Of a DNA stretch of 64,000 bases, positions 32,651-40,997 are shown one piece after another (position 1 is the first letter of the stretch; each line of letters opens with the position of its first letter). The position numbers were made by a program, and so were the translations under genes. Source of the stretch: Erythrobacter oryzae (GTDB lineage Bacteria; Pseudomonadota; Alphaproteobacteria; Sphingomonadales; Sphingomonadaceae); NCBI RefSeq assembly GCF_030271515.1, contig NZ_JASCXI010000001.1, positions 1-64,000 on the forward strand. Reading direction: 5' to 3'. The notes under the pieces are model-generated. The model was not told where the DNA came from. It made no database searches and saw only the letters and a list, made by a program, of their open reading frames with translations.

Positions 32651-33760
32651 GTGACCGAACCGGCGACCGAGAGCGAGAACTTTGTTGTCTCTGCAAATGA
32701 CGAGTATGCCATTTCTCTAGAAGAAGGTATTGAGGACGAAAGTCTACTTGAAGACCAGCAAGTCCGGCAGTTTAAAATAACAAGCTATGGTGCAGACTAT
32801 ACCGTTGATTCGCTTGTAAAAAGAATGCGTGGCGGTGCCTTCAAGATTCCTTCATTTCAGCGAAATTTTGTCTGGTCTCAGCGTCACGCATCGCGGTTTA
32901 TTGAGTCGCTGCTTATGGGCCTTCCGATTCCAAGTATTTTCTTGTATAAAGAGTCGGATACAAATCACCATTTGGTAATTGATGGGCAGCAAAGACTTAG
33001 GACTTTGCAGGCTTTTTATGATGGAACTTTTGGAGAAAAGAAGTTCCGCTTAGTCGGCGTTATGGATCCTTGGAATGGTAAAACCTACGAAGATTTAGAT
33101 CCATCGGATCAGCTCAAAATAGACGACTCGATCGTTCACGCGATTATTTTTCGTCAAGATACACCTGAAGACGCTCTCGACAGTATATATTATGTTTTTG
33201 AGAGAATTAATTCTGGAGGGATTCGCCTTTCTCCACAAGAAATCAGGAATTGTATTGCGGAAGGTCCATTTACTCAGATGGTAAAAGAAATTAACCTCCG
33301 CGAGTCTTGGAGAAATTTATTCGGTGGACCACCAAATAAACGTGCAAAAGACGAGGAACTTATAATTCGCTTTTTTGCAATGTTGAGGAATGGTGCTGAT
33401 TATCAAAAGCCTATGGCGAAATTCCTGAATGACAGTGCATCGAGGTATAACAAGCTCAGCCAGCGCGAACTTGCAGGTATGACTGACGTCTTTTGTTCCG
33501 CGTCTGACGCTATATGGGAGGCGCTCGGCCCTGCTGCATTCAGGCCCAATCGACCGTTGAACGCAGCGGTTTTTGATGCCGTTATGCCAGTCGTTGCAAA
33601 AGCGCTATTGCACCGACCTATCTCTGCCGACGAGATTAGAGCTTCGTATGCTGCGCTGTTGGCTGACAAAGAGTTTGTGAGGGTAAGTGAGCGGGCGACT
33701 TCTGACGAGGAAGCGGTTCGCACGAGGCAGAAACTGGCAGCTGAGAAATTTGGGGTTTAG
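32651..33760 (+). CDS. DUF262 domain protein (ParB-like/GmrS-type)
   Basis: 369 residues. DUF262 motifs: KIPSFQRNFVWSQ near residue 75 and LVIDGQQRLRTLQAF near residue 112, matching the DGQQR loop of GmrSD-type restriction proteins; FERINSGGIRLSPQEIRN follows. DUF262 has a ParB/sulfiredoxin-like fold that binds and hydrolyses NTP. The HNH (DUF1524) nuclease half common in GmrSD is not present; the C-terminal third is helical. GTG start with CAGGG about 10 bases upstream. Codons are A/T-rich compared with uvrA. The HEPN-like gene follows 6 bases later, so an operon is clear. Confidence 0.87.
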   Translation: MTEPATESENFVVSANDEYAISLEEGIEDESLLEDQQVRQFKITSYGADYTVDSLVKRMRGGAFKIPSFQRNFVWSQRHASRFIESLLMGLPIPSIFLYKESDTNHHLVIDGQQRLRTLQAFYDGTFGEKKFRLVGVMDPWNGKTYEDLDPSDQLKIDDSIVHAIIFRQDTPEDALDSIYYVFERINSGGIRLSPQEIRNCIAEGPFTQMVKEINLRESWRNLFGGPPNKRAKDEELIIRFFAMLRNGADYQKPMAKFLNDSASRYNKLSQRELAGMTDVFCSASDAIWEALGPAAFRPNRPLNAAVFDAVMPVVAKALLHRPISADEIRASYAALLADKEFVRVSERATSDEEAVRTRQKLAAEKFGV

Positions 33761-33766
33761 GGAAAG

Positions 33767-34231
33767 ATGCGGCTTTCGATCGATAGTCGGGAGTTAAGTC
33801 TAGGAAATTTCATCACCCGATGTTCGGGTAATGAAATTCCAGAAGACGTTAGAGCTGCTATGAGAGTGCATAGTGTGGTTCAGTTATGTGGATACATTGA
33901 GCGTTCTATGGAAGTCATTGTTCTAACTAGGATCGAAAAGAGAGCGCACCCCAGGCTGATTGACTTCGTTAAATCTTACTTCAAGAAGGGCACAAATTTT
34001 CGATGCTCTGTAATAAAGAGCTTTCTTGAAAGATTTGACACAAGGTGGGCTAGAAATTTTCAAGACTTCATGGATGCCAATGATGATGTGGTTGAGCTAG
34101 TTAATTCAGCCTACTCTCTCCGAAATAGGGCAGCCCATGGGGATGCCATCCAGCTATCGGACAGAAGGTTGATCGAGCTATTTGATGGCGCCAAACGTGC
34201 GGTGCAGGGGATTATCGACGCGACGGCGTGA
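33767..34231 (+). CDS. HEPN-domain RNase-like protein
   Basis: 154 residues. Helical protein with RNRAAHG near residue 125, which fits the R-x4-H catalytic motif of HEPN ribonucleases; the preceding helix (DDVVELVNSAYSLRN) and the early IERSMEVIVLTRIEKRAHP fit RiboL-PSP/MAE_28990-type HEPN proteins. GGAAAG lies directly before the ATG. Together with the DUF262 gene it would make a sensor/effector pair: HEPN would cut RNA when released or activated. Low GC and foreign codon use. The family assignment rests on motif and neighbourhood. Confidence 0.72.
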   Translation: MRLSIDSRELSLGNFITRCSGNEIPEDVRAAMRVHSVVQLCGYIERSMEVIVLTRIEKRAHPRLIDFVKSYFKKGTNFRCSVIKSFLERFDTRWARNFQDFMDANDDVVELVNSAYSLRNRAAHGDAIQLSDRRLIELFDGAKRAVQGIIDATA

Positions 34232-34468
34232 CGCATGAGTTTGTCAGCCCTATAACTCCCTCCTTTCCTACACCCCCACTCCAAGCATACCCTCCCACCC
34301 AAGCGTCGGCACTGTGCATCTCGCTCCCGCCTTGCCCTTCGCCCCGCCAGCCCCTCGGCTTGTCCGTTTGAGGGGGAGGGCAGGGGCCTCGGGCGCTCTG
34401 CGCGGGGGATAGCCGGCAGGCCCGGCGCTCTCGCGGCCATTCCGCCGCTTGCTGGGAGCCTCTTGCTT

Positions 34469-34699
34469 ATGGACCGCATCAATCAGGCAGCCTTCGCTCC
34501 GCCCTCCTATGACAACACGCGCAAGCTGCCGTGCGGGCCGTCGGTCATGTTCGATCCCGGCGAGCGGGCGTTTGTGGCGGAGTGGCTCGGGCATCTGGCG
34601 GCGGGGCGGGTCGGGGGGAATCCTCCGATGAGCGACGCGCGCAAGGCCGAGATCCTGGCCAATGAGCGGGTGCTCAGGGGGGCGCGCTGGCGGGGGTGA
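34469..34699 (+). CDS. Small hypothetical protein, 76 aa
   Basis: 76 residues from MDRINQAAFAPPSYDNTRKL. GGGAG lies 10 bases before the ATG. Arg/Gly-rich C-terminus (ANERVLRGARWRG). GC returns to the genomic norm. No known family; its position ahead of a terminase-like gene suggests a shared mobile origin. Confidence 0.4.
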   Translation: MDRINQAAFAPPSYDNTRKLPCGPSVMFDPGERAFVAEWLGHLAAGRVGGNPPMSDARKAEILANERVLRGARWRG

Positions 34700-35013
34700 G
34701 GGTTTTTCGCCCCTTCCGCAGGCAGGAGGGGAGCGAGGCTTACCGGCTTGCCGGTTAGCCGCAGCGGGGTGGGCCTTCCGGCCCAGCGCTGCGCGCGCCC
34801 ACCCCCGACCCCTCCCGCAAGCGGGAGGGGAGTATCAGCGCCAACCAGTCCCCCTCCCGCTGCGGGAGGGGCTAGGGGTGGGCCTGTTCGGCGGTAACTG
34901 TTCGGATCAGCCTCGCGTGCCCCTCCACCTGTTGGACTTTTATCATTTTCCTACAGCTATTTGCCTCTGATAGCCTCCGTCACTCCTGACATTCAGCATC
35001 GGAGGCCCACCCC
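34700..35013. repeat. REP doublet region
   Basis: Two copies of the REP palindrome face each other. Copy 1: CCCCTCCCGC-AA-GCGGGAGGGG at 34809-34830 with its tail on the left (CCCACCCCCGA). Copy 2: CCCCTCCCGC-T-GCGGGAGGGG at 34851-34871 with CTAGGGGTGGGC on the right. A degenerate third element lies at about 34710-34790. No gene in this 314-base gap. Confidence 0.75.
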
Positions 35014-35535
35014 ATGTCCGCACCCGCCACGTCCGCGCCGTCCACCCACATCGTCGATCCCGCCACGCTCGTGCCCGATGTCGCGCCCGAGGCGCAGGCG
35101 AAGTTTGTCGAGGTGCTGGCGCAGTGGGGCAATGTGCGGGCGGCGGCGGCGCAGGCGGGGGTGAGCCGGGGGCATCTCTACCGGATGCGGCGCGCGAGCC
35201 CCGAATTCCGGCGGATGTGGGATGCCGCGCTGGTGCTGGCCCGGCCGCAGGTCGAAGAGGTGCTCGCCGACCGGGCGCTGAATGGCGTCCCCGAGGTGGT
35301 CTTCTATCATGGCGAGGAGATCGCCACGCGCACCCGCTATGACTCGCGGCTGCTGCTCGCGCATCTCGGGCGGCTCGACCGGGTGGAGGACACGCAGGGC
35401 GTGCGCGTGGCGGTGCGCGATTTCGACGAGCGGGTCGAGGCGCTGCGGACGGGCGGCGTGACGCTCGAATGGGAGGGCGAGGCGGAAGAAGAGGCGTCGG
35501 AGGAGGCGTCGGAGGAGGCTGGGCAGGAGGGCTGA
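35014..35535 (+). CDS. Terminase small subunit-like / helix-turn-helix protein
   Basis: 173 residues. The helix-turn-helix NVRAAAAQAGVSRGHLYRMRR at about residues 40-60 is followed by SPEFRRMWDAAL, ADRALNGVPEVVFYHGEE and YDSRLLLAHLGRL. This matches phage small-terminase-like proteins that bind packaging sites (AAxxAGVSRxTxYRxR...F...WxxAL). The C-terminus is an acidic EEEASEEASEEAGQEG run. GGAGG lies 8 bases before the ATG. No large terminase, portal or capsid gene is nearby, so it is a remnant or an independent DNA-binding gene. Confidence 0.65.
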   Translation: MSAPATSAPSTHIVDPATLVPDVAPEAQAKFVEVLAQWGNVRAAAAQAGVSRGHLYRMRRASPEFRRMWDAALVLARPQVEEVLADRALNGVPEVVFYHGEEIATRTRYDSRLLLAHLGRLDRVEDTQGVRVAVRDFDERVEALRTGGVTLEWEGEAEEEASEEASEEAGQEG

Positions 35536-35569
35536 CGGGGGGCGCGGTTTTCCGGCCCTGGACAGTGTC

Positions 35570-36980
35570 TCATGTGTCTCCAACAGCCGCGCCCGGAGGC
35601 GCGCGGCGGCGCTCCCACAGAGCCAGCGCGGCGAAGGTGAGCGTGCCGCTCGCCAGCATCCACAGGAAGGCGCCGGGGAGCCCGAGGACCCAGTCGAGCA
35701 GCACCAGCGCGGCCATCTGCACCACCACCGCGGCGAGCGCGGCGTGGCGTGCGCGTGACCCGGCGAGCCCGGCGATGATGGGCACCGCGAGCACCGCGCC
35801 GATCGCGCCGGCATCGAGCACGAGCTCGCGCAGGGTCTCGCCCGTGAGCGCCAGCCCCGCGGCGAGCGCGGCAGCGGCGACGGTGGCGGTGCGGGCGGCG
35901 CGCAGCAGCTGGCGGTCCGATGCGGCGGGGTTGAGGCGGCGGTACCCGCTCTCGGTGATGACCGCCGAGGCCGCGAGCAGCGCGGAGTCGACCGAGGAGA
36001 GGATCGCCGAGACGAGCGCTCCGGTGAAGACGATCAGCAGCCAGCCGGGGAAGAGCGCCTTGGCGAGGGAGGGGAGGAAGGCCTCGCCCTCACCGAGCGG
36101 CAGGCTGAGCTGGGGGGCGAAGAGGCCGAAGGCGACGGGGACGAGGCCCGCGGCAAGGTAGACCCCGGCGCCCAGCAGCGCGCCGGTGCGGGCGGCCTCG
36201 GGGGTGCGGGCGGCCAGCGTGCGCGAGATGGCCTCCTGGCTCACCATGGTGCCGATGATGGGGATGAGCCAGAGCTCGGCGGTGTCGGCCCAGCTCTCGC
36301 CGGGCGGGGCGGCGGGGCTGAGCGCGGCGGGGGGGAGGGCGGCCCACATGGCGGCGGGGCCTCCCGCGGCGACGGTCATGAGGGCGAAGAGGATGGCGAT
36401 GGCGACGAGGATGACGATGCCCTGGAGGATGTCGGTGATGACGTCACCCGCAAGGCCGCCGAACAGGGTGTAGGTCATCACCAGCAGCGTCGCGCCGAGG
36501 AGCGCGGGGACGAAGCCGATGCCCGACGCCGTGTCGATGATGGCGGCGAAGGCGAAGAGCTGGGCGGCGGACCAGGTGGTGGCGGAGAGCGCGATGACGG
36601 CGGCGGCAAGGCCCTCGGTCGCTCCGCCGAAGCGGTCGCGCAGGAAGTCGGCTAGGGTGATGAAGCCTCCGCTGCGCAGGCGGTGGGCGAAGAACAGCGC
36701 CACCGCGACGAGGCCGGCGGCATAGGCCAGGGGCTCGGCCCGGGCTCCGGCGAGGCCCTGCGCGGCGACCTCGGAGGAGGTGGCGATCAGGCTTTCGGCG
36801 GCGAACCAGGTGGCGAAGATCGACATGCCCACCGCGCCCGCCGAGAGGCTTCGCCCGGCGACGAGGTAGTCGGTGTCGGACCGCGCCCCGCGCCCGACCC
36901 ATACGGCGAGCGCGATCTGGAGTGCGACATAGGCGAGGATGAGAACGAGTGTGATGGCGCTGCCCCCTTGCTGCCGCCAT
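35570..36980 (-). CDS. Sodium:solute symporter family protein, apparent frameshift near N-terminus
   Basis: About 460-470 residues if intact. SSS signatures: DYLVAGRSLSAGAVGMSIFA and TWFAAES in the first two segments, TYTLFGGLAGDVITDILQGIVIL, and GALVSAILSSVDSALLAASA. About 12 membrane segments. The frame for the first helix (AITLVLILAYVALQIALAV) is open but has no ATG, GTG or TTG before an in-frame TAA at 36998-37000. The natural ATG (at 36980) is one base out of register; a run of five G on the coding strand (36963-36967) lies between. One G fewer gives an intact MAARGSAITLVLIL start. It is either a sequencing error, a true null, or slippage. The longest frame with a standard start begins at 36832. 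Confidence 0.75.
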
Positions 36981-37118
36981 GGATCGGGAGGCTCTGGTTA
37001 GCGGGGCCGGATGTGTGTGCAAGAGGGGGGGGCGCACAATCGTCAGCCAAGGTGCATCCGCGCGGGCCCGGGTGCGGTAGCTCGGGGCGGGCCGGGAGAT
37101 GAACAAGGAGTGCCGACG

Positions 37119-37517
37119 GTGCCCATGAAACCTGCATTCGCCCCCCGCTTGCCGGCTGCTGCCGTGGCGCTGGCCTTTGCCGGCACCGCGGTCAGCGCGG
37201 GCGAGATCAACTCGAACCTCCAGATCGAGGCGGGCAAGACCTTCGAGCTGGGCGGCGGCCAGCCGGGGGGCTTCACGGTCACCGGGCGGAACACCGGCCC
37301 GGTCGCGGTTGTGGTGCTAGCGAAGGGTGCCGGAGAGAGCGGGGGCGCGGCGGTGGTCAAGGGCCGGGTCGAGCCGGGCGCCAATGTCGATGCGGCGTTC
37401 GGGGCGGGCGAGCAGGCGCTGCTGCGCAACACCTCGGACAGCCGGATGGCGCGCATGAAGCTGGTGGTCAGGGGCGACACGTCCTCGCTCGGGATGACCT
37501 ACTCGGCCAACCCGTGA
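37119..37517 (+). CDS. Exported protein, 132 aa
   Basis: 132 residues. Signal peptide ends near TAVSAGEIN (about residue 30). The mature part is Gly/Val-rich and beta-like (GGFTVTGRNTGPVAVVVLAKG, MARMKLVVRGDTSSLGMTY). GTG at 37119 is chosen because GGAG is 8 bases away; the ATG at 37125 is 14 away. Not recognised. Convergent with rlpA. Confidence 0.65.
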   Translation: MPMKPAFAPRLPAAAVALAFAGTAVSAGEINSNLQIEAGKTFELGGGQPGGFTVTGRNTGPVAVVVLAKGAGESGGAAVVKGRVEPGANVDAAFGAGEQALLRNTSDSRMARMKLVVRGDTSSLGMTYSANP

Positions 37518-37522
37518 GCGGA

Positions 37523-38074
37523 TCAGTCGGCGATCACCGCGAGCTCGACCATGCCGTGCCCGCGCGCGACGAGGCCGAGTTCGTCGGCGGCGGCGCGGCT
37601 GACGTCGATCATCCGGCCCGCGCTGAAGGGGCCGCGATCATTGATGCGCACGATCACGCTGCGCCCGTTGGCGAGGTTGGTGACGCGCACGAGGGTGCCG
37701 AAGGGCAGGGTGCGGTGCGCGGCGGTCATCGCGGCGTTGTCGAACCGCTCGCCGCTGGCGGTGCGGCGGCCGTCGAACTTGGCGGCGTAGTAGGAGGCGC
37801 TGCCGCGGCCCATCACGGTTTCCTGCGGGGCCGAGGGGGCGGGGGCCTCTTCGGTGATAACCGGAGCGGTGACCTCGGCCTCCGGCTGGAGCGGGACGAG
37901 CTCGACCACGGCGCTGCTCGAGGCGGCTTCGATCGGTGCGGGCGTATCGGGCGCGGCGGCGGAAGAAGCGGCGAGCGGGGCGAGGCCGAGCAGCATCGCC
38001 GCGATCCACGCAGGCGCTCCGCGCGAGGCGAAGCGGGGGGCGTCTTGGCCATGTATGCGAATTCCCGTCCGCAT
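37523..38074 (-). CDS. rlpA: Septal ring lytic transglycosylase RlpA family protein
   Basis: 183 residues. Signal segment at about 20-42, a Pro/Glu-rich linker, then the double-psi beta-barrel domain (about 85-175): SASYYAAKFDGRRTASGERF, the conserved LPFGTLVRVTN and IVRINDRGPF with its key Asp. There is no SPOR domain, so this is the short RlpA type. Family members act on denuded glycan strands or bind the septal ring; enzyme activity is not universal. Confidence 0.87.
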   Translation of the reverse strand: MRTGIRIHGQDAPRFASRGAPAWIAAMLLGLAPLAASSAAAPDTPAPIEAASSSAVVELVPLQPEAEVTAPVITEEAPAPSAPQETVMGRGSASYYAAKFDGRRTASGERFDNAAMTAAHRTLPFGTLVRVTNLANGRSVIVRINDRGPFSAGRMIDVSRAAADELGLVARGHGMVELAVIAD

Positions 38075-39062
38075 GGCGGGGCCGATACAGGGCCGCGCTG
38101 CATGAAGGCAAACCAGGTTAGGATTTCGTCGTCCCGTCGCTTCGGCTGGGCCGCGAGTTGCCCGCCAAACGCGATGAACCGTTGTGGAGAGCCGGGTGGT
38201 GCAGGGCCGGAATTACGTATTTCCGCTTGGGCGACTCGCGAAATCCGCGCGCGGACGAGGGCCGCAGCCTAGCCAGACCCGCAATGCAAATGGGGCCGGC
38301 ATTGCTGCCGACCCCACTCTCACCGGCGTGTGGATGACCGCTCCGCTTCCGATGCCTCCGGCGAACCTTCGGCGTCCTTCACTTTGCGGGCCATGCTTGG
38401 CGCCCGATGTCTAGCCTCTCGCTCGCCTTGCCTTGCGGCCGGCCTTGCCAGAGATTTGTCACCGGCGCTCGCGCCGGCATCCGGCTTTCGCTCCGGCTGG
38501 CTTTCGCGTCCGTCGTCGGGCCTGAGCCTTCCCACGTGTCGCCGCCGCGCCTTCGCTTCCGCCGAGGCCGCGTCCCTTTACCTTCCGCCAGTCGCCACGG
38601 CTGGGGGCTTTCGCCGTCCCGCTGCGCCTGCCTTCGGGCCAGGTTCTTGGCCTGTCCGGTGTCACCGCGTCGCTCCGACCCTTGAATTGAGCCGACTTGC
38701 CTTTGGCCGAGGCCTCCTGCATGCCGTCTCCAGATCGGCGCGTGGACAGATGTCACCGCCACCCTCGGGATAAAATCTCCGGTAATTTCAAGGCCTTGCG
38801 GCCTCCCGTTCCCGTCGCTTCGTGTCCCGAAGACAGGTTCAAAGTGCGCCTGAATCGGCGTTCTGACAACATTCCGGACGGCGAGTTTTCCACTTCAGGC
38901 AATAAGGCCTGTGGACGAGAGTGGATAAGTCAACGCTTCGCCGCAATTGTCGCCGCGCGCGCAAAAAGCGGGAACGAAACCGCCTTCAAACGGTCACGTT
39001 ATAGGCCCCGAGCCGCTCCGGCGAGCGCCGCGACTCGGTTTTCCCCTGTCGGACAGCGCGGA
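38075..39062. other. 988-base gene-free stretch between rlpA and argG
   Basis: No convincing coding region on either strand: the open frames have codon use unlike the neighbours and no known domains. The core (about 38330-38780) is very GC-rich with many short inverted repeats (ACCGGCGCTCGCGCCGG, CCGGCTTTCGCTCCGG). The right part (38880-38930) has three DnaA-box-like nonamers and the end has a plus-strand terminator. I tested tRNA, RNase P RNA and tmRNA landmarks by eye and found none. Confidence 0.5.
39008..39042 (+). terminator. Plus-strand terminator with no annotated gene upstream
   Basis: CCGAGCCGC (39008-39016) and GCGACTCGG (39030-39038) pair with one mismatch and are followed by TTTT. 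argG runs the other way and ends at 39063, so this would end a plus-strand transcript coming out of the gene-free stretch. Confidence 0.5.
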
Positions 39063-40277
39063 TCAGGCGTCGCGGTTGCGGCGCGAAAGCAGGCGCAGGC
39101 GCAGGCCGTTCAGCTTGATGAAGCCCTCGGCGTCCTTCTGGTCATAGGCCCCGGCGTCGTCCTCGAAGGTGACGTGGGCTTCCGAATAGAGCGAGTAGGG
39201 CGACTTGCGACCGACCACGCTCGCCAGCCCCTTGTAGAGCTTCAGGCGCACCGTGCCGGTGACCTTGTCCTGGCTGTGGTCGATCGCCGCCTGCAGCATC
39301 TCGCGCTCGGGGCTGAACCAGAAGCCGTTGTAGATGAGCTCGGCATATTTCGGCATCAGCTCGTCCTTGAGATGCGCGGCACCGCGATCCAGCGTGATCT
39401 GCTCGATCCCGCGGTGCGCGCGGGCGTAGATCTCGCCGCCGGGGGTCTCGTACATCCCGCGGCTCTTCATGCCGACGAAGCGGTTCTCGACGAGGTCGAG
39501 GCGGCCGATGCCGTGCTTGCGGCCGAGGTCGTTAAGCGCGGCCAGCAGTGTGGCGGGTGACATCGCCTCGCCGTTCAGGGCAACGCCGTCACCCTTCTCG
39601 AAGTCGACGGTGATATATTCCGGCTGGTCGGGTGCATCCTCGGGATTGACCGTGCGGCTGTAGACGTAGTCGGGGGTTTCCTCCCACGGGTCCTCGAGCA
39701 CCTTGCCCTCGGACGAGGTGTGGAGCAGGTTCGCGTCGGTCGAGAAGGGGCTGTCCCCGCGCTTGTCCTTGGGCACCTGGATCTGGTGCGCCTCGGCCCA
39801 GGCGATCAGCGCGGTGCGGCTGGTGAGGTCCCATTCGCGCCACGGGGCGATCACCTTGATGTCGGGATCGAGCGCATAGGCGCTGAGTTCGAAGCGCACC
39901 TGATCATTGCCCTTGCCGGTCGCCCCGTGGGCGATGAAATCGGCGCCGGTCTGGTGCGCGATCTCGACGAGGCGCTTGGAGATCAGCGGCCGCGCGATCG
40001 AGGTGCCCAGCAGGTAATCGCCCTCGTAACGGGCATTGGCGCGCATCATCGGGAAGACGAAATCGCGCACGAATTCCTCGCGCACATCCTCGATGAAGAT
40101 GTGATCGTCGGGGATGCCCATCGCTTTCGCCTTGGCGCGCGCGGGCTCGATTTCCTCGCCTTGCCCCAAGTCGGCGGTGAAGGTCACCACCTCGAGGCCC
40201 CGCTCGACGCTCAGCCACTTGGCGATGACGCTGGTATCGAGACCGCCGGAATAGGCGAGGACGACTTTCTGGGACAT
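39063..40277 (-). CDS. argG: Argininosuccinate synthase
   Basis: 404 residues. Joins citrulline and aspartate with ATP to argininosuccinate in arginine synthesis. The PP-loop [17 protein letters not shown] is at the N-terminus; [31 protein letters not shown] and [11 protein letters not shown] are conserved type I ArgG segments. Length is standard. Single gene; upstream gap of 73 bases. Confidence 0.97.
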   Translation of the reverse strand: MSQKVVLAYSGGLDTSVIAKWLSVERGLEVVTFTADLGQGEEIEPARAKAKAMGIPDDHIFIEDVREEFVRDFVFPMMRANARYEGDYLLGTSIARPLISKRLVEIAHQTGADFIAHGATGKGNDQVRFELSAYALDPDIKVIAPWREWDLTSRTALIAWAEAHQIQVPKDKRGDSPFSTDANLLHTSSEGKVLEDPWEETPDYVYSRTVNPEDAPDQPEYITVDFEKGDGVALNGEAMSPATLLAALNDLGRKHGIGRLDLVENRFVGMKSRGMYETPGGEIYARAHRGIEQITLDRGAAHLKDELMPKYAELIYNGFWFSPEREMLQAAIDHSQDKVTGTVRLKLYKGLASVVGRKSPYSLYSEAHVTFEDDAGAYDQKDAEGFIKLNGLRLRLLSRRNRDA

Positions 40278-40350
40278 GGGCGAGGCTTCCTTGGGAATGA
40301 CGGCGCGCCGCTAGCAGGCATTGCCCGCCAGTGCCACCCCCGAAGGTGCC

Positions 40351-40911
40351 TCAGGCGCGCGTCCAGTCCATGAACCAGCTGTCGTCCCATGTCGCCCCGA
40401 GATCGCGCGAGGTGCCCTGAAACCAGCGGCACGAGGTCGGCGTGATCCGGTCCCACACGCCGCGATACCAGACGACCGTATCGCCTTCGCGGTCTTCGCT
40501 CAGGAACGTGCCCACGCCGTTCGCGAAGCCGCCGGTCTGGCCGGGCACGCTGACCGCGCCGGAGAGCTTGTTGACGAAGTGATCCGACCAGATGCGGCTC
40601 TCTGCATCGAGCAGGCGCAGGCCCATGCCGAAGAAGCCGCGCGCCGGGATGCGCAGGTCCTCCACGCTGCCGACCCCGCCCATCACCGGCACGACCGTCG
40701 CCTCGCCGGGGAATTCGATCCAGGTGCCGTTCTCGCGGAAGCGGTTGTGGATGCGCCATTCGCCGGTGAGGAAATCGAAGTCGCCGGGCTTGCCGGGCGG
40801 CGGGGGCGGCAGGGTTGCGGTGGTCGCGGGGGCGGCAAGGATTGGCGCGTTGGTCATGGCGATCAGGGCTCCTGCAGAGGATTGGAGAAAGCTGCGGCGG
40901 TGGAAGGGCAT
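40351..40911 (-). CDS. Tat-exported protein, DUF1579-like
   Basis: 186 residues. The N-terminus MPFHRRSFLQSSAGALIAM has a twin-arginine signal (RRSFLQ). The mature part carries DFDFLTGEWRIHNRFREN, GTWIEFPGEATVVPVMGG and ends in WDDSWFMDWTRA, typical of the DUF1579-type small beta-barrel proteins of unknown role. It is divergent from a WYL regulator with a palindrome between them, so the regulator probably controls it. Confidence 0.75.
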   Translation of the reverse strand: MPFHRRSFLQSSAGALIAMTNAPILAAPATTATLPPPPPGKPGDFDFLTGEWRIHNRFRENGTWIEFPGEATVVPVMGGVGSVEDLRIPARGFFGMGLRLLDAESRIWSDHFVNKLSGAVSVPGQTGGFANGVGTFLSEDREGDTVVWYRGVWDRITPTSCRWFQGTSRDLGATWDDSWFMDWTRA

Positions 40912-40955
40912 GGGTCGAGGCCTCGCTGTGGGAGAGCGGCTGGTAGCAGGCCAAT

Positions 40956-40974
40956 GCTGACATCCGCTGTCAGC
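40956..40974. promoter_or_regulatory. Palindromic operator between DUF1579-like gene and WYL regulator
   Basis: GCTGACA - TCCGC - TGTCAGC, a perfect 7-bp inverted repeat with a 5-base spacer, in the 86-base divergent intergenic region. TGACA-N5-TGTCA is the arrangement seen next to YafY-type regulators, so this is the likely binding site controlling both genes. Confidence 0.65.
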
Positions 40975-40997
40975 GATTTTCTGCTAGGCCCGCGGCG

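Noticed and set aside
38330-38773. 147-codon open frame in the gene-free stretch
   Set aside because: Ser/Arg/Pro-rich, no ribosome-binding site and no domain; equally long frames exist on the other strand, so none is convincing.
38075-39062. RNase P RNA, tmRNA or tRNA in the long gap
   Set aside because: No GAGGAAAGTCCGG core, no tag reading frame, and the only TTCAAA stretch lacks a T-arm stem.
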